Notes: generated from the letters alone by a model not told the origin. A DNA stretch of 64,000 nt from an uncultured Sanguibacteroides sp. (GCF_900543425.1 NZ_UQRQ01000003.1:62001-126000), one strand, 5' to 3'; shown: positions 25,919 to 34,626, counted from the first letter of the stretch. Numbers and translations are program-made.

Positions 25919-26528
25919 AATATTTATTCCGGTGAATCTTTTTCTCGTCAAATTTATCTTTCACCTTTTGAGGTCCGTCGGGATATCCAACCGGAATAAC
26001 ACATAAAGGAATGATATTTCGGGGTATATCCGTATTACGACGAACAACGTCGATTCGTTCTTCATAAGGATAGGCCGCAGTCCAAACAGCTCCCAACCCC
26101 AACGCTTCCGCTGCCAATAGAATGTTTTGAGTTGCGGCCGAACAATCCAAATACCAGTAAGAGGAAGCTACCGAATCCCCGCAAACCACAATCGCCATCG
26201 GAGCATGAGACAACATTTTCGCATAAGGTAATCCAACTGCCATCGAGTCCAGTTTCGCCCGGTCCGTCACGACAATGAATTCCCACGGACGAACATCTTT
26301 TCCGGAAGGAGCGGCCATTCCGGCTTTTAAAAGAGTCATTATCTTTTCTTCCTCCACAGGTTTATCCAAATACTTCCTCACACTTTTTCGTTCCAATATA
26401 GTCTCCAGTACTCCCTTTTCCCGGAGTACAGGATCATTTCCCTTTACCTCTTTCATATGCCATGTTTTAAAAACTACAATAAGTAATACGATGACCAATA
26501 AAATATAAAAAACACTTCGTTTATTCAT
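25917..26528 (-). CDS. Nitroreductase-family protein with N-terminal membrane anchor
   Basis: 203 aa. Residues about 5-23 are a single hydrophobic helix (VFYILLVIVLLIVVFKTW), not followed by an evident cleavage site. The nitroreductase domain starts near residue 40: ILERKSVRKYLDKPVEEE (FMN phosphate-binding Arg/Ser), MAAPSGKDVRPWEFIVV, and GLGAVWTAAYPYEERI. The family uses FMN and NAD(P)H to reduce nitro compounds, flavins or quinones and is normally soluble. The anchor would tether it to the membrane with the catalytic domain on either side, which I cannot decide. No promoter was found upstream. Confidence 0.85.
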   Translation of the reverse strand: MNKRSVFYILLVIVLLIVVFKTWHMKEVKGNDPVLREKGVLETILERKSVRKYLDKPVEEEKIMTLLKAGMAAPSGKDVRPWEFIVVTDRAKLDSMAVGLPYAKMLSHAPMAIVVCGDSVASSYWYLDCSAATQNILLAAEALGLGAVWTAAYPYEERIDVVRRNTDIPRNIIPLCVIPVGYPDGPQKVKDKFDEKKIHRNKY

Positions 26529-26592
26529 CTCTATATTCTTTTATAAAACGATTCTAAGATAGAACAAATTTTTCTTCCATATGGCTTATGTT

Positions 26593-26624
26593 TTTGTTAA
26601 ATTCGCTTTCCATAATAAAATTTG
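26593..26624 (+). promoter_or_regulatory. glpK promoter
   Basis: TTTG at 26593-26596 and AAAATTTG at 26617-26624 (one base off TAnnTTTG), 20-base spacer. The transcript would start near 26631, which supports the ATG at 26687. Confidence 0.55.
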
Positions 26625-26686
26625 TAACGATAAATCCTAAATCCCGTAGAAAAAAAACAAGTCATAATGATAAAACAAATAAAATT

Positions 26687-28183
26687 ATGAAAACCGAGAA
26701 ATACGTATTGGCCTTAGATCAGGGAACAACTTCTTCCCGGGCAATGCTTTTCAATCACAACGGGAATGTCATTGCCATGTCACAAAAACCGATCGAACAA
26801 CACTTTCCGAAACCCGGATGGGTGGAGCATGACCCCACGGAAATTTGGTATTCCCAATCCTCAGTTGCCGCCGAGGTTATCGCCAAAGCCAACCTGACCG
26901 GATTGGATATTGCCTGTATCGGGATAACCAATCAACGGGAAACGACGATCATATGGGATCGCGAAACTTCTATTCCCGTCTATCGCGCCATCGTATGGCA
27001 GGACCGGCGGACGGCCGATGTTTGTAAAGAGTTACAGGAAAACGGATACGGCGACATGATCCGGGAAAAAACAGGTTTAATTATCGATGCTTATTTTTCT
27101 GCCACAAAAATCAAATGGATATTAGATAATGTCGAAGGAGTACGGGAACGCGCAGAGAAAGGGAAACTTTGTTTCGGTACGGTCGACAGCTGGCTCGTCT
27201 GGAAATTCACCCACGGGAAAGTACACGTTACAGACGTCAGCAACGCTTCCCGAACCATGTTATTCAATATTCACACGCTGGAATGGGATAAAGAGTTATT
27301 GGAGTTATTTCATATCCCCGAATCCTTATTACCGGAAGTAAAAGCCAGTAGCGAGATCTATTCCGAAACGGCGACGACTTTGTTCTCCACCAAAATACCG
27401 ATTGCAGGAATTGCCGGAGATCAACAGGCGGCTCTTTTCGGTCAACTCTGCCTTACGCCCGGAATGACGAAAACGACTTACGGAACAGGGTGTTTTATGG
27501 TGATGAATACCGGCAATAAGGTGGTTAAATCGGAGAATAACCTACTGAGCACAATCGCTTGGAAAATTAAGGGAGAAGTTACTTATGCTCTCGAAGGTAG
27601 CGTATTTGTAGGAGGAGCTGTTATTCAATGGCTGAGAGACGGTATCAAACTCATCTCTTCTGCCTCCCTTAGCGAGGCAATGGCCACCTCCCTGTCCGAT
27701 AACGGAGGCGTATATTTTGTCCCGGCTCTGACAGGCTTAGGAGCTCCTTATTGGGACCAATACGCCCGAGGGGGTATCATAGGCATTACCCGGGGAACCA
27801 CGCCCGAACATATCGCAAGAGCCGCCCTGGAGGGTATTGCTTTCGAAGTGTACGATGTGATTCGAGCCATGGGACACGATATGAAACAGGCATCGACGGA
27901 ATTAAGGGTAGACGGAGGTGCTGTCGCCAATAATTTCCTGATGCAATTCCAAAGTAATATCTGCAAAGCTAACGTCGTACGTCCGAGAGTGCTGGAAACA
28001 ACAGCTCTCGGAGCCGCCTATCTGGCAGGATTGGCAACCGGCTACTGGGAAAACACAGAAGAACTTCAAGAACAATGGAGTATCGACCGGGTCTTCGAGC
28101 CTCAAGATACCGAGGAACATGTAGAGCGACTTCTGCACATGTGGCATAAAGCCGTAGAACGGGTAAGAAACTGGGAAGAGTGA
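26687..28183 (+). CDS. glpK: Glycerol kinase
   Basis: 498 aa from ATG 26687 (MKTEKYVLALDQGTTSSRAM); 33 more in-frame codons upstream overlap the promoter and look non-coding. FGGY-family kinase that phosphorylates glycerol to sn-glycerol 3-phosphate. Conserved segments: WVEHDPTEIW, GITNQRETTIIWDRETS, IVWQDRRTADVC, GIAGDQQAALFGQ and ALEGIAFEVYDVIRAM. Length matches E. coli GlpK (502). The glycerol facilitator gene follows, so the pair handles uptake and trapping of glycerol. A 14-base inverted repeat lies between them. Confidence 0.96.
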   Translation: MKTEKYVLALDQGTTSSRAMLFNHNGNVIAMSQKPIEQHFPKPGWVEHDPTEIWYSQSSVAAEVIAKANLTGLDIACIGITNQRETTIIWDRETSIPVYRAIVWQDRRTADVCKELQENGYGDMIREKTGLIIDAYFSATKIKWILDNVEGVRERAEKGKLCFGTVDSWLVWKFTHGKVHVTDVSNASRTMLFNIHTLEWDKELLELFHIPESLLPEVKASSEIYSETATTLFSTKIPIAGIAGDQQAALFGQLCLTPGMTKTTYGTGCFMVMNTGNKVVKSENNLLSTIAWKIKGEVTYALEGSVFVGGAVIQWLRDGIKLISSASLSEAMATSLSDNGGVYFVPALTGLGAPYWDQYARGGIIGITRGTTPEHIARAALEGIAFEVYDVIRAMGHDMKQASTELRVDGGAVANNFLMQFQSNICKANVVRPRVLETTALGAAYLAGLATGYWENTEELQEQWSIDRVFEPQDTEEHVERLLHMWHKAVERVRNWEE

Positions 28184-28199
28184 TGCAAAACGACTAAAT

Positions 28200-28248
28200 T
28201 TCCGTGACGAAGTGATTCTATCATTGATTTGAATACTTCATCACGGAA
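28200..28248 (+). repeat. Inverted repeat between glpK and glpF
   Basis: ttccgtgacgaagt (28200-28213) and acttcatcacggaa (28235-28248) are complementary at 13 of 14 positions with a 21-base loop. No T run follows. It could be a weak terminator or an mRNA-stability hairpin that sets the kinase:facilitator ratio. Confidence 0.5.
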
Positions 28249-28315
28249 TCACCTAATCTCTGATCCATTTTGGATCTTTTTACTTTGAATATTCATAATC
28301 TAAAATCAAATTATC

Positions 28316-29056
28316 ATGTCTCCTTTTGCAGCTGAACTTATCGGAACAATGGTCATGATTCTCCTCGGAGATGGAGTGGTTGCCAATGTAGTACTGAACA
28401 AAACCAAAGGATTCGGTGCGGGTTGGATTACCATTACCACGGCTTGGGCATTGGCCGTATTCACCGGAGTCGTAATTGCAGGACCTTATAGCGGGGCTCA
28501 CCTGAATCCGGCCATCACGATCGGCTTTGCCATTACGGAAAAATTTCCCTGGAGTGACGTACCGTTTTACATCATTGCCCAAATGATCGGCGCCGCTCTC
28601 GGAGCCCTACTTGTCTGGATTATCTATTACGACCATTTTAACGTAACGGACAATCCGGGTACAAAATTGGGTGTATTCTGTACAGCCCCGGAAATACGAC
28701 ATAACATCATCAATTTTTCTTGTGAGATAATCGGTACTTTTGTCCTGATGTTTTCCGTCTTTTACATTACCGGAGCAGAACTCATCGCTGACGTGGATAC
28801 GACCACTCCCATAGGCTTAGGTTCTATCGGGGCCATCCCCGTTGCCTTTATCGTATGGGCCATCGGTCTTTCGTTAGGAGGAGTTACAGGGTACGCGATT
28901 AATCCGGCAAGAGATCTTGCTCCCAGAATCATGCATGCCATCTTACCTATTTCGGGGAAAGGTAGCAGCCATTGGGACTACGCGTGGATTCCGGTCTTCG
29001 GGCCTTTAATCGGAAGCGGAATCGCCGCTCTCGTTTATGCTATTCTCTCCGTTTAA
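28316..29056 (+). CDS. glpF: Glycerol facilitator (MIP-family aquaglyceroporin)
   Basis: 246 aa, six membrane helices plus two half-helices. The two NPA boxes are visible: SGAHLNPAIT and GYAINPARDLAPR. The Asp after the second NPAR is the residue typical of glycerol facilitators as opposed to water-only aquaporins. It starts MSPFAAELIGTMVMILLGDG. It lies downstream of glpK in the usual functional pair. The 3' end overlaps the convergent dusB gene by 51 bases. Confidence 0.95.
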   Translation: MSPFAAELIGTMVMILLGDGVVANVVLNKTKGFGAGWITITTAWALAVFTGVVIAGPYSGAHLNPAITIGFAITEKFPWSDVPFYIIAQMIGAALGALLVWIIYYDHFNVTDNPGTKLGVFCTAPEIRHNIINFSCEIIGTFVLMFSVFYITGAELIADVDTTTPIGLGSIGAIPVAFIVWAIGLSLGGVTGYAINPARDLAPRIMHAILPISGKGSSHWDYAWIPVFGPLIGSGIAALVYAILSV

Positions 29057-30037
29057 TACTCCGGAACCGTATCTCTCGTTGATTCGGTCAAAGACTTCCC
29101 ATAAAACTTTTATGTTAGGGGCTTGTAGCATTTCTATCCTTAAATCCCTGAAATGAGACAAGCCCTTAAACATACAGGCCATATGCCGACGCATATGAAA
29201 TAGTCCGCGAACCTCGTCCAGCCACTCCATAGACAAGAGTATCTGTTCTTTAATGATCTCGATTTGTTCTGCTACCGTCAACTCGGGTAATACTTCCCCC
29301 GTGGAGAGATAATGTTTTATCTGTTTGAAAATCCAGGGTTTTCCAATAGTCGCCCGCCCGATCATCACGCCATCGACGCCGTAACGTTCAAAAGCTTCCT
29401 TCACCTTTTGAGGAGAATCCACATCCCCATTTCCGATAACAGGAATTTTTATCCGGGGATTATTTTTAACCCGAGCGATAGGCTCCCAATCGGCCTCTCC
29501 CTTGTACATCTGAGAGCGGGTCCTTCCGTGAATGGCCAAAGCACTAATTCCGACATCCTGCAACCGCTCCGCCACCTCATCGATAATAATATGATCACAA
29601 TCCCATCCCAAACGGGTTTTTACCGTCACCGGAATGTTTACCGCCCGTACGATCTGCCGGGTCATCTCTACCATTAAGGGTATATCCCGTAACATGCCCG
29701 CCCCTGCACCCTTTGCGGCAACCCGCTTCACCGGACATCCAAAATTAATATCGATAAAATCCGGTCGTACGGTCTCTACAATCTTAGCCGCCTCTACCAT
29801 CGAATCGATGAAGCGACCATATATCTGTATGGTAACCGGTCGTTCGCTATCCTCTATCGTCAGTTTTTTTACGGTCTTATTCACAGAGCGTACCAAAGCA
29901 TCTGCCGAAACAAACTCGGAATACAACCAGTCTGCGCCATAACGCTTACAAAATTTACGGAAGGGGGGATTCGTAACCTCCTCCATCGGTGCCAAAATCA
30001 ATGGCCTTTCTCCCACGTCTTTTCCTCCAATAATCAT
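29006..30037 (-). CDS. dusB: tRNA-dihydrouridine synthase
   Basis: 343 aa. An FMN enzyme that reduces uridine to dihydrouridine in the tRNA D-loop. The TIM barrel begins LILAPMEEVTNPPFRKFCKR; the catalytic Cys is in DINFGCPVKRVAAKGAGAGM, and IHGRTRSQMYKGEADW and VMIGRATIGKPWIF are FMN-binding segments. The last 17 codons or so (ending INESGDSASD) overlap the end of glpF on the other strand; the polar tail looks like a lineage-specific extension. DusB is the best family guess; DusA and DusC subfamilies cannot be fully excluded by eye. Confidence 0.92.
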   Translation of the reverse strand: MIIGGKDVGERPLILAPMEEVTNPPFRKFCKRYGADWLYSEFVSADALVRSVNKTVKKLTIEDSERPVTIQIYGRFIDSMVEAAKIVETVRPDFIDINFGCPVKRVAAKGAGAGMLRDIPLMVEMTRQIVRAVNIPVTVKTRLGWDCDHIIIDEVAERLQDVGISALAIHGRTRSQMYKGEADWEPIARVKNNPRIKIPVIGNGDVDSPQKVKEAFERYGVDGVMIGRATIGKPWIFKQIKHYLSTGEVLPELTVAEQIEIIKEQILLSMEWLDEVRGLFHMRRHMACMFKGLSHFRDLRIEMLQAPNIKVLWEVFDRINERYGSGVLNGENSINESGDSASD

Positions 30038-30070
30038 AAGATATTCGTAATTTTAGAGATCTCTTATTTA

Positions 30071-30078
30071 TAAGTTTG
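30071..30078 (+). promoter_or_regulatory. -7 element upstream of the exported protein gene
   Basis: TAAGTTTG fits TAnnTTTG; it lies 51 bases before the ATG at 30130 and inside a longer open frame, supporting the shorter gene. Confidence 0.4.
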
Positions 30079-30129
30079 GCCACAAAAATAATAATTAATA
30101 TCTTTAACTTTCAAAATAAAAAGATTCAT

Positions 30130-30648
30130 ATGCATATACTTCATATTCTTCTGGCAGGCTTACTCACTTTTAGTTCAGCAAATGACGAGTGGATACGGAT
30201 TAAAGGTCCGGATCATCTCTCGTTTCTATTTCCCAACCATGCCCAACGTTTGAAAAAAGAGACAGAAGGCGCTCAATCGTGGATTTTTCAGACGAAAAAC
30301 TTAACCAGTGTCTTCGGCGTCGTATGCACGAAATTGAATACAGAAAAAGGAGCGTTCAAAGACCTGACGACAGCGCAATTGTATCAACAAATGAAAAAAG
30401 AGACGCTGGCGATGGAATCGGCCATTCTAAAAGAAGAAAAAAACATTCCGCATAAAGACATGGAGATAAAAGAAATTTGTTACACGATAACTAAAGACAA
30501 GGATAATATGACTTACTATAAACGATTTATATTCAGAAATAATTGCATGTACCAAATCGTCATCGGGGGAAAGTCAAAACTTCTGAATGAAATCCTTGTC
30601 CAAAAAGAAAAATTTTTCAATTCTATCTCCTTTAATCCGGAATTGTAA
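30130..30648 (+). CDS. Exported protein of unknown function
   Basis: 172 aa from ATG 30130 (MHILHILLAGLLTFSSANDE), whose first 17 residues are a signal peptide with likely cleavage after SSA. The longer frame starting at a TTG at 30076 covers a promoter element. The mature part begins DEWIRIKGPDHLSFLFPNHA and ends KFFNSISFNPEL; this pattern of an N-terminal FxFP strand and a C-terminal ISF strand resembles the PsbP/Mog1-like (DUF1795) fold, a low-confidence reading. It precedes two outer-membrane barrel genes by 54 bases. Confidence 0.65.
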   Translation: MHILHILLAGLLTFSSANDEWIRIKGPDHLSFLFPNHAQRLKKETEGAQSWIFQTKNLTSVFGVVCTKLNTEKGAFKDLTTAQLYQQMKKETLAMESAILKEEKNIPHKDMEIKEICYTITKDKDNMTYYKRFIFRNNCMYQIVIGGKSKLLNEILVQKEKFFNSISFNPEL

Positions 30649-30702
30649 CCTTTATATCAAACAAAACGAAAAATACAGCAACATAAACTATCATTCATCG
30701 CC

Positions 30703-31524
30703 ATGAAAACAATACTTTTCTTTATGATCCTCCTTATCGCCTGTCCCGCATGGGCTCAAAACACCAAATCCGACACGGTGAAAGGGCAATTTAAACAAAT
30801 CTATTTACAGGAAAAACGGAAAAAAAGAAGAGTCAATACGACGGAAATATTAAGCGATCCGTTACATCGTCACTCCTATCAAAATAACAATTACCTCTAT
30901 TTCAAAGGTCATTGGAGCGGTTTCTTCTTCGGATTCGTTAATTTTAATACAAACTACACCGAGCTCGGAGACAAGGATTACATGGAGCTGGACAAGAGAA
31001 ATTCATGGGTTATGCAATTTAATCTCATTCAGAAGGGCATACGTTTGAATCCATCCAACACTATCGGGTTGGTAACCGGACTTGGTTTGGAGTATCAGCG
31101 TTTTCGTTTCAAACATAAAAATACCATTGTAAAAGACGAACACGGAGTGATTCATTCCGATCCGCTAACCGATTTACACGTGAAAAAAAGCTCTTTCAAA
31201 AATCTATACCTTACCGTCCCTTTGCTGTTAGAAGCACAATTCCCCGGTGAAAGCAAAACCAAGGCCTTTGTATCCGGCGGATTCATGGGAGGCCTGCGTT
31301 TACATACGAAAACAAAGGTCGCCTATAAAAAAGACGATGGGAAAAATCGCCGTTTAAAAGATTCCGGGAATTTCAGTACGGTCCCGGTCAAGGTAGACGC
31401 CACCCTTCGTGCCGGATACGGACATGTCGCCGTATGGGGAAGTTATTCCCTGAACCGGATGTTTAAAACCAATAAAGGACCGGAAGTACACCCTTACGGC
31501 ATAGGATTAGGCCTCACCTTCTGA
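30703..31524 (+). CDS. PorT-like outer-membrane beta-barrel protein
   Basis: 273 aa. Signal peptide about 1-18 (ends PAWAQ). After a basic, polar segment (residues about 25-55) the protein becomes a series of amphipathic strands: GHWSGFFFGFVNF, NTIGLVTGLGLEYQRF, YLTVPLLLEAQFPG, and the terminal strand GIGLGLTF ending in Phe, the outer-membrane signature. It is a paralogue of the next gene (31778). Barrels of this PorT/OMP_b-brl type occur widely in Bacteroidota; the function of this copy is unknown. Confidence 0.78.
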   Translation: MKTILFFMILLIACPAWAQNTKSDTVKGQFKQIYLQEKRKKRRVNTTEILSDPLHRHSYQNNNYLYFKGHWSGFFFGFVNFNTNYTELGDKDYMELDKRNSWVMQFNLIQKGIRLNPSNTIGLVTGLGLEYQRFRFKHKNTIVKDEHGVIHSDPLTDLHVKKSSFKNLYLTVPLLLEAQFPGESKTKAFVSGGFMGGLRLHTKTKVAYKKDDGKNRRLKDSGNFSTVPVKVDATLRAGYGHVAVWGSYSLNRMFKTNKGPEVHPYGIGLGLTF

Positions 31525-31777
31525 TCCGCCGTTCAATCTAAAAATAGGCCACTACCGGAAATAACTTTTGATACTTTGTTTTCATATTTATTAATTCCTT
31601 ATACGACAACTTCCTATTGTCGATAACGTAAATACATTTCCCCTTCAGAGACTTGCAGGTTGATCCTACATTCACAAACTCGACAAGATCAAAATGGGTT
31701 GATCTTGTCGCTCTACTCTTTACGGACGAATAGAATAACCTATTTATGTTATACATCAACCAATAAGTTTTAATCGT
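31525..31777 (+). other. Intergenic region with two hairpins between paralogous barrel genes
   Basis: This 253-base gap has a perfect 12-bp hairpin, cgacaagatcaa (31681-31692) with ttgatcttgtcg (31699-31710), loop AATGGG, and a smaller one, cgacaa/ttgtcg at 31604-31622. Neither is followed by a T tract in either direction. No Bacteroidota promoter pair was seen. The long perfect repeat could be an operator or an RNA element of the second barrel gene. Confidence 0.5.
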
Positions 31778-32551
31778 ATGAAAACGACATTATTCATTCT
31801 ATTTATCTCCTTTATCGGAATAAATAGTCTCAAAGCACAGGACACCCTTCGGGTGAGTCATCCCTCGGATTCTGTTCAAAGTCCGTACGTAAACGAAAAA
31901 GGCGAGAAGATTCGTTTCAACGGACATGTGGCAGGAATCTACGCCGGATTTATTCATTTCATTCAAACGGATTATTCCGCTTATAAGGAGAAAGATTTCA
32001 TGAAATTGAAAATAACCCACTCTTACACCCTGGCCTTGAATCTGATAGAAATCAATATCGGACTACAAAAAGTAAAGAATAATATCGGGATCGTTGCCGG
32101 AATCGGAGCCGAATTTCAAAATATGGAACTGGATCATAAAATCTCGGTTCAAAAAGAGAAAAGTGGCAGGACCGCTCCCCTTACCCCGACAGAAGGTAAA
32201 ATCAAATCCAGCCGCTTGATGCTCGCCACGGCCAACATACCGGTAATGTTAGAATTCCAGATGCCGTCCCGGGTAAAAAGCCGCTTCCATATGGCTTTCG
32301 GAACAGTCTGTTCTTACAACTTCTTTTCCCAAACCAAAATAAAGCTGGTCGAAGACCAATTCCCTCACCCGGTCAAAACAATGAAAAGTACCCAATCGAT
32401 CAATCTATCCCGGTTCAAATTCGACCTGATGGCCCAAATGGGAGGTAATCATTTTGCCGTGTGGAGTCGTTACGGTTTGACGCCTCTCTTTAAAAAAGAT
32501 AAAGGGCCGGAGCTCCATCAACTCAGTTTCGGAGCCTCTATCCTCTTTTAA
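31778..32551 (+). CDS. PorT-like outer-membrane beta-barrel protein (paralogue)
   Basis: 257 aa. Signal peptide about 1-20 (ends SLKAQ). It shares the plan and many positions of the preceding barrel: GHVAGIYAGFIHF, KDFMKL (DKDYMEL in the first), NIGIVAGIGAEFQ, NIPVMLEFQMP, FAVWSRYGL and KGPELHQLSFGASILF with a terminal Phe. The two genes are therefore a tandem duplication that has diverged to weak overall identity. Function is not known. The gap of 253 bases between them suggests separate regulation. Confidence 0.78.
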   Translation: MKTTLFILFISFIGINSLKAQDTLRVSHPSDSVQSPYVNEKGEKIRFNGHVAGIYAGFIHFIQTDYSAYKEKDFMKLKITHSYTLALNLIEINIGLQKVKNNIGIVAGIGAEFQNMELDHKISVQKEKSGRTAPLTPTEGKIKSSRLMLATANIPVMLEFQMPSRVKSRFHMAFGTVCSYNFFSQTKIKLVEDQFPHPVKTMKSTQSINLSRFKFDLMAQMGGNHFAVWSRYGLTPLFKKDKGPELHQLSFGASILF

Positions 32552-32688
32552 GTACGTTTGTAACAACATAATCCGCTACTTTTTCCCATTTTCTGAGGAT
32601 TTTCAAAAAGTAATTTTTTCTCATTTTATAATAATTAATCCCCTCCTTTTTATAAATTCGCCAACATAACTTAAAAACACAGTCCGAA

Positions 32689-34320
32689 ATGAGAAAACTA
32701 TTCCTATTTTTACTTTTAGGTTCTTTTATGTTCTCTTGTAAAGAGGCAAAAAAAGAAGCCAAAGAAAGCCCTTATAAGCCGCTTGCCGACCAATACGCTG
32801 AGTTTACACTCACGACAGATATGAGCAAGCTAACTGAAAACGAGAAAAAAATGATTCCCATCTTTATTGAAGTAGCGGACATCATGGAAGAAATTTTCTG
32901 GCAAAATGCTTATGGAGATAAAGAAGAATTACTCGCCCAAAATCCCGATCCCTACGCCCAGAAATACATTAAGATCAACTATGGTCCGTGGGACAGGCTA
33001 AACGACAATAAACCTTTTATCGAAGGCGTCGGCCCCAAACCCTTAGGAGCTAACTTCTATCCGGCCGATATGACCAAAGAAGAGTTTCAGGCATTGAAAG
33101 ATCCCCGGAAGACGGATTGGTATAGCGTTATCAGGCGGGACACTTCCGGTCAACTGATCGTTGTCCCCTTCCACGAAGCCTATCCGGAAGAGATTGCCAA
33201 AGCAGCAGAACTATTGAAACAAGCAGCAGAACTGGCAGAAGATCCGGGATTGAAAAAATACCTGGAATTACGGTCTCAAGCCTTATTGACCGATGATTAT
33301 CTCGCCAGTGATTTGGCATGGATGGATATGCAAAACAACACGCTGGATTTCGTTGTCGGCCCGATAGAAACTTATGAAGACCAACTATTCGGTTATAAAG
33401 CCTCCCATTCCGGTCAGATTCTGGTAAAAGACAAAGAGTGGAGCAAAAAACTCTCTTTATACGCTCAATATCTACCGAAACTACAGGAAAACCTTCCGGT
33501 AGAGGCTGCCTACAAACAAGAAAAAGCAAATGCCAATGCAGACCTGAATGCTTATGACGTAATCTACTATGCAGGAGATTGCAATGCAGGCAGTAAAAAT
33601 ATAGCCATCAACCTCCCGAACGATCCGAGGGTACATGCCGCAAAAGGAAGCCGCAAATTGCAATTAAAAAACTCTATGGATGCCAAATTCCAGACCATGG
33701 TGGTTCCCATCTCCAAATTGGTGATCACCCCGGAACAACAAAAACACGTGAAAGGAGATGCTTTCTTCGAAAATACCATGTTCCATGAAGTGGCTCACGG
33801 TCTCGGTGTCAATTACACGATCAAAGACAAACAGGAGGTTCGGGCCGTCTTGCAGAACACCTATACCTCCATCGAAGAAGCCAAAGCCGATATCCTCGGA
33901 CTATATTGCCTCACGCAATTAGCCGATTGGGGCATTCTGAAAGACAAAGATCTGATGGATAACTATGTTACTTTCGTGGCCGGTATTTTCCGTTCCGTGC
34001 GGTTCGGTGCTGCCAGCGCACACGGAAAGGCCAACATGCTTCAATTTAACCATTTCATGGAAAGCGGAGCCATCACGAAAGACGAAACTACCGGATATTA
34101 CACCATCGATTTCGAAAAAATGAAGAAGGATATCGGGGTTATTGCCGGGGAATACATCACCTTGCAAGGTAACGGAGACATCGCCGGAGCACAAGCCTTG
34201 ATTGCAGCCAAAGGAGTTATCCCTCCTTCCCTCCAAAAAGATTTGGATAAAATCGCCGGAGCCGGAATACCGAAAGATATCTTCTTCAAACAAGGTAAAA
34301 CCGTTTTGGGGTTGGAATAA
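32689..34320 (+). CDS. M49-like zinc metallopeptidase lipoprotein
   Basis: 543 aa. A leader ends GSFMFSC, so Cys17 is probably lipidated. Zinc motifs are FHEVAHG (His366, Glu367, His370) and EEAKAD (about 396-401, second Glu as third ligand), the pattern of peptidase family M49 (dipeptidyl peptidase III). The classic M49 motif is HEXXGH; the pentapeptide HEXXH form is known from some bacterial members. Residues 80-110 (INYGPWDRLNDNKPFI) are also typical of bacterial members, which have often been misnamed Nudix or Zn hydrolases. It should cut dipeptides from peptide N-termini at the envelope. TAAATTCG at 32653-32660 is a weak -7. Confidence 0.82.
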   Translation: MRKLFLFLLLGSFMFSCKEAKKEAKESPYKPLADQYAEFTLTTDMSKLTENEKKMIPIFIEVADIMEEIFWQNAYGDKEELLAQNPDPYAQKYIKINYGPWDRLNDNKPFIEGVGPKPLGANFYPADMTKEEFQALKDPRKTDWYSVIRRDTSGQLIVVPFHEAYPEEIAKAAELLKQAAELAEDPGLKKYLELRSQALLTDDYLASDLAWMDMQNNTLDFVVGPIETYEDQLFGYKASHSGQILVKDKEWSKKLSLYAQYLPKLQENLPVEAAYKQEKANANADLNAYDVIYYAGDCNAGSKNIAINLPNDPRVHAAKGSRKLQLKNSMDAKFQTMVVPISKLVITPEQQKHVKGDAFFENTMFHEVAHGLGVNYTIKDKQEVRAVLQNTYTSIEEAKADILGLYCLTQLADWGILKDKDLMDNYVTFVAGIFRSVRFGAASAHGKANMLQFNHFMESGAITKDETTGYYTIDFEKMKKDIGVIAGEYITLQGNGDIAGAQALIAAKGVIPPSLQKDLDKIAGAGIPKDIFFKQGKTVLGLE

Positions 34321-34347
34321 CAGTCGCTCTAAGGCTACTTAACTTAT

Positions 34348-34375
34348 AAAGCGCTGTCCGTCGGGATAGCGCTTT
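34348..34375 (+). terminator. Terminator-like hairpin after the M49 peptidase gene
   Basis: aaagcgctgtcc pairs with ggatagcgcttt across the 4-base loop GTCG (12 pairs, one G-T). It is followed by CATTTTCAT, a modest T-rich stretch. Confidence 0.55.
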
Positions 34376-34497
34376 CATTTTCATATCCTCTTTTATTCTA
34401 CACTACAACCATCAAGCAGATAAATTACGGCCATAATTTTAGCCATTCAAATTTCAATTTATAAGCAAAAAATAAACATGAAAATCGTTCCGAGTAT

Positions 34498-34539
34498 AAA
34501 AATATCCCTTGTAACTTTGACGTTACAAGGGATATTTTT
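34498..34539. terminator. Long bidirectional terminator after tRNA-Gln
   Basis: An 18-bp perfect stem (34498-34515 with 34522-34539) and a 6-base loop; arms begin AAAAATATCCC and end GGGATATTTTT, so both strands have a terminal T run. It lies seven bases after the 3' end of the minus-strand tRNA. Confidence 0.9.
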
Positions 34540-34546
34540 CAGCTTG

Positions 34547-34617
34547 TTGCCCCACTAGGATTCGAACCCAGACAGACAGAACCAGAATCTGGAGTGCTAC
34601 CGTTACACCATAGGGCA
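34547..34617 (-). tRNA. tRNA-Gln (anticodon CUG)
   Basis: A 71-base cloverleaf on the minus strand. The acceptor pairs TGCCCTA with TGGGGCA (one T-G pair); the D stem is GTG/CAC; the anticodon loop is TTCTGGT with CTG at the anticodon; the T arm is CTGGG-TTCGAAT-CCTAG. The first anticodon-stem pair is a C-T mismatch and the variable loop is four bases. CCA is not encoded. It reads CAG codons. It is the only tRNA gene seen in the window. Confidence 0.9.
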
Positions 34618-34626
34618 ATTGCGCTG

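Noticed and set aside
31538..31759. 73-codon minus-strand open frame filling the gap between the two barrel genes
   Set aside because: No promoter or ribosome-binding site, no recognisable protein features, and it runs through both hairpins.
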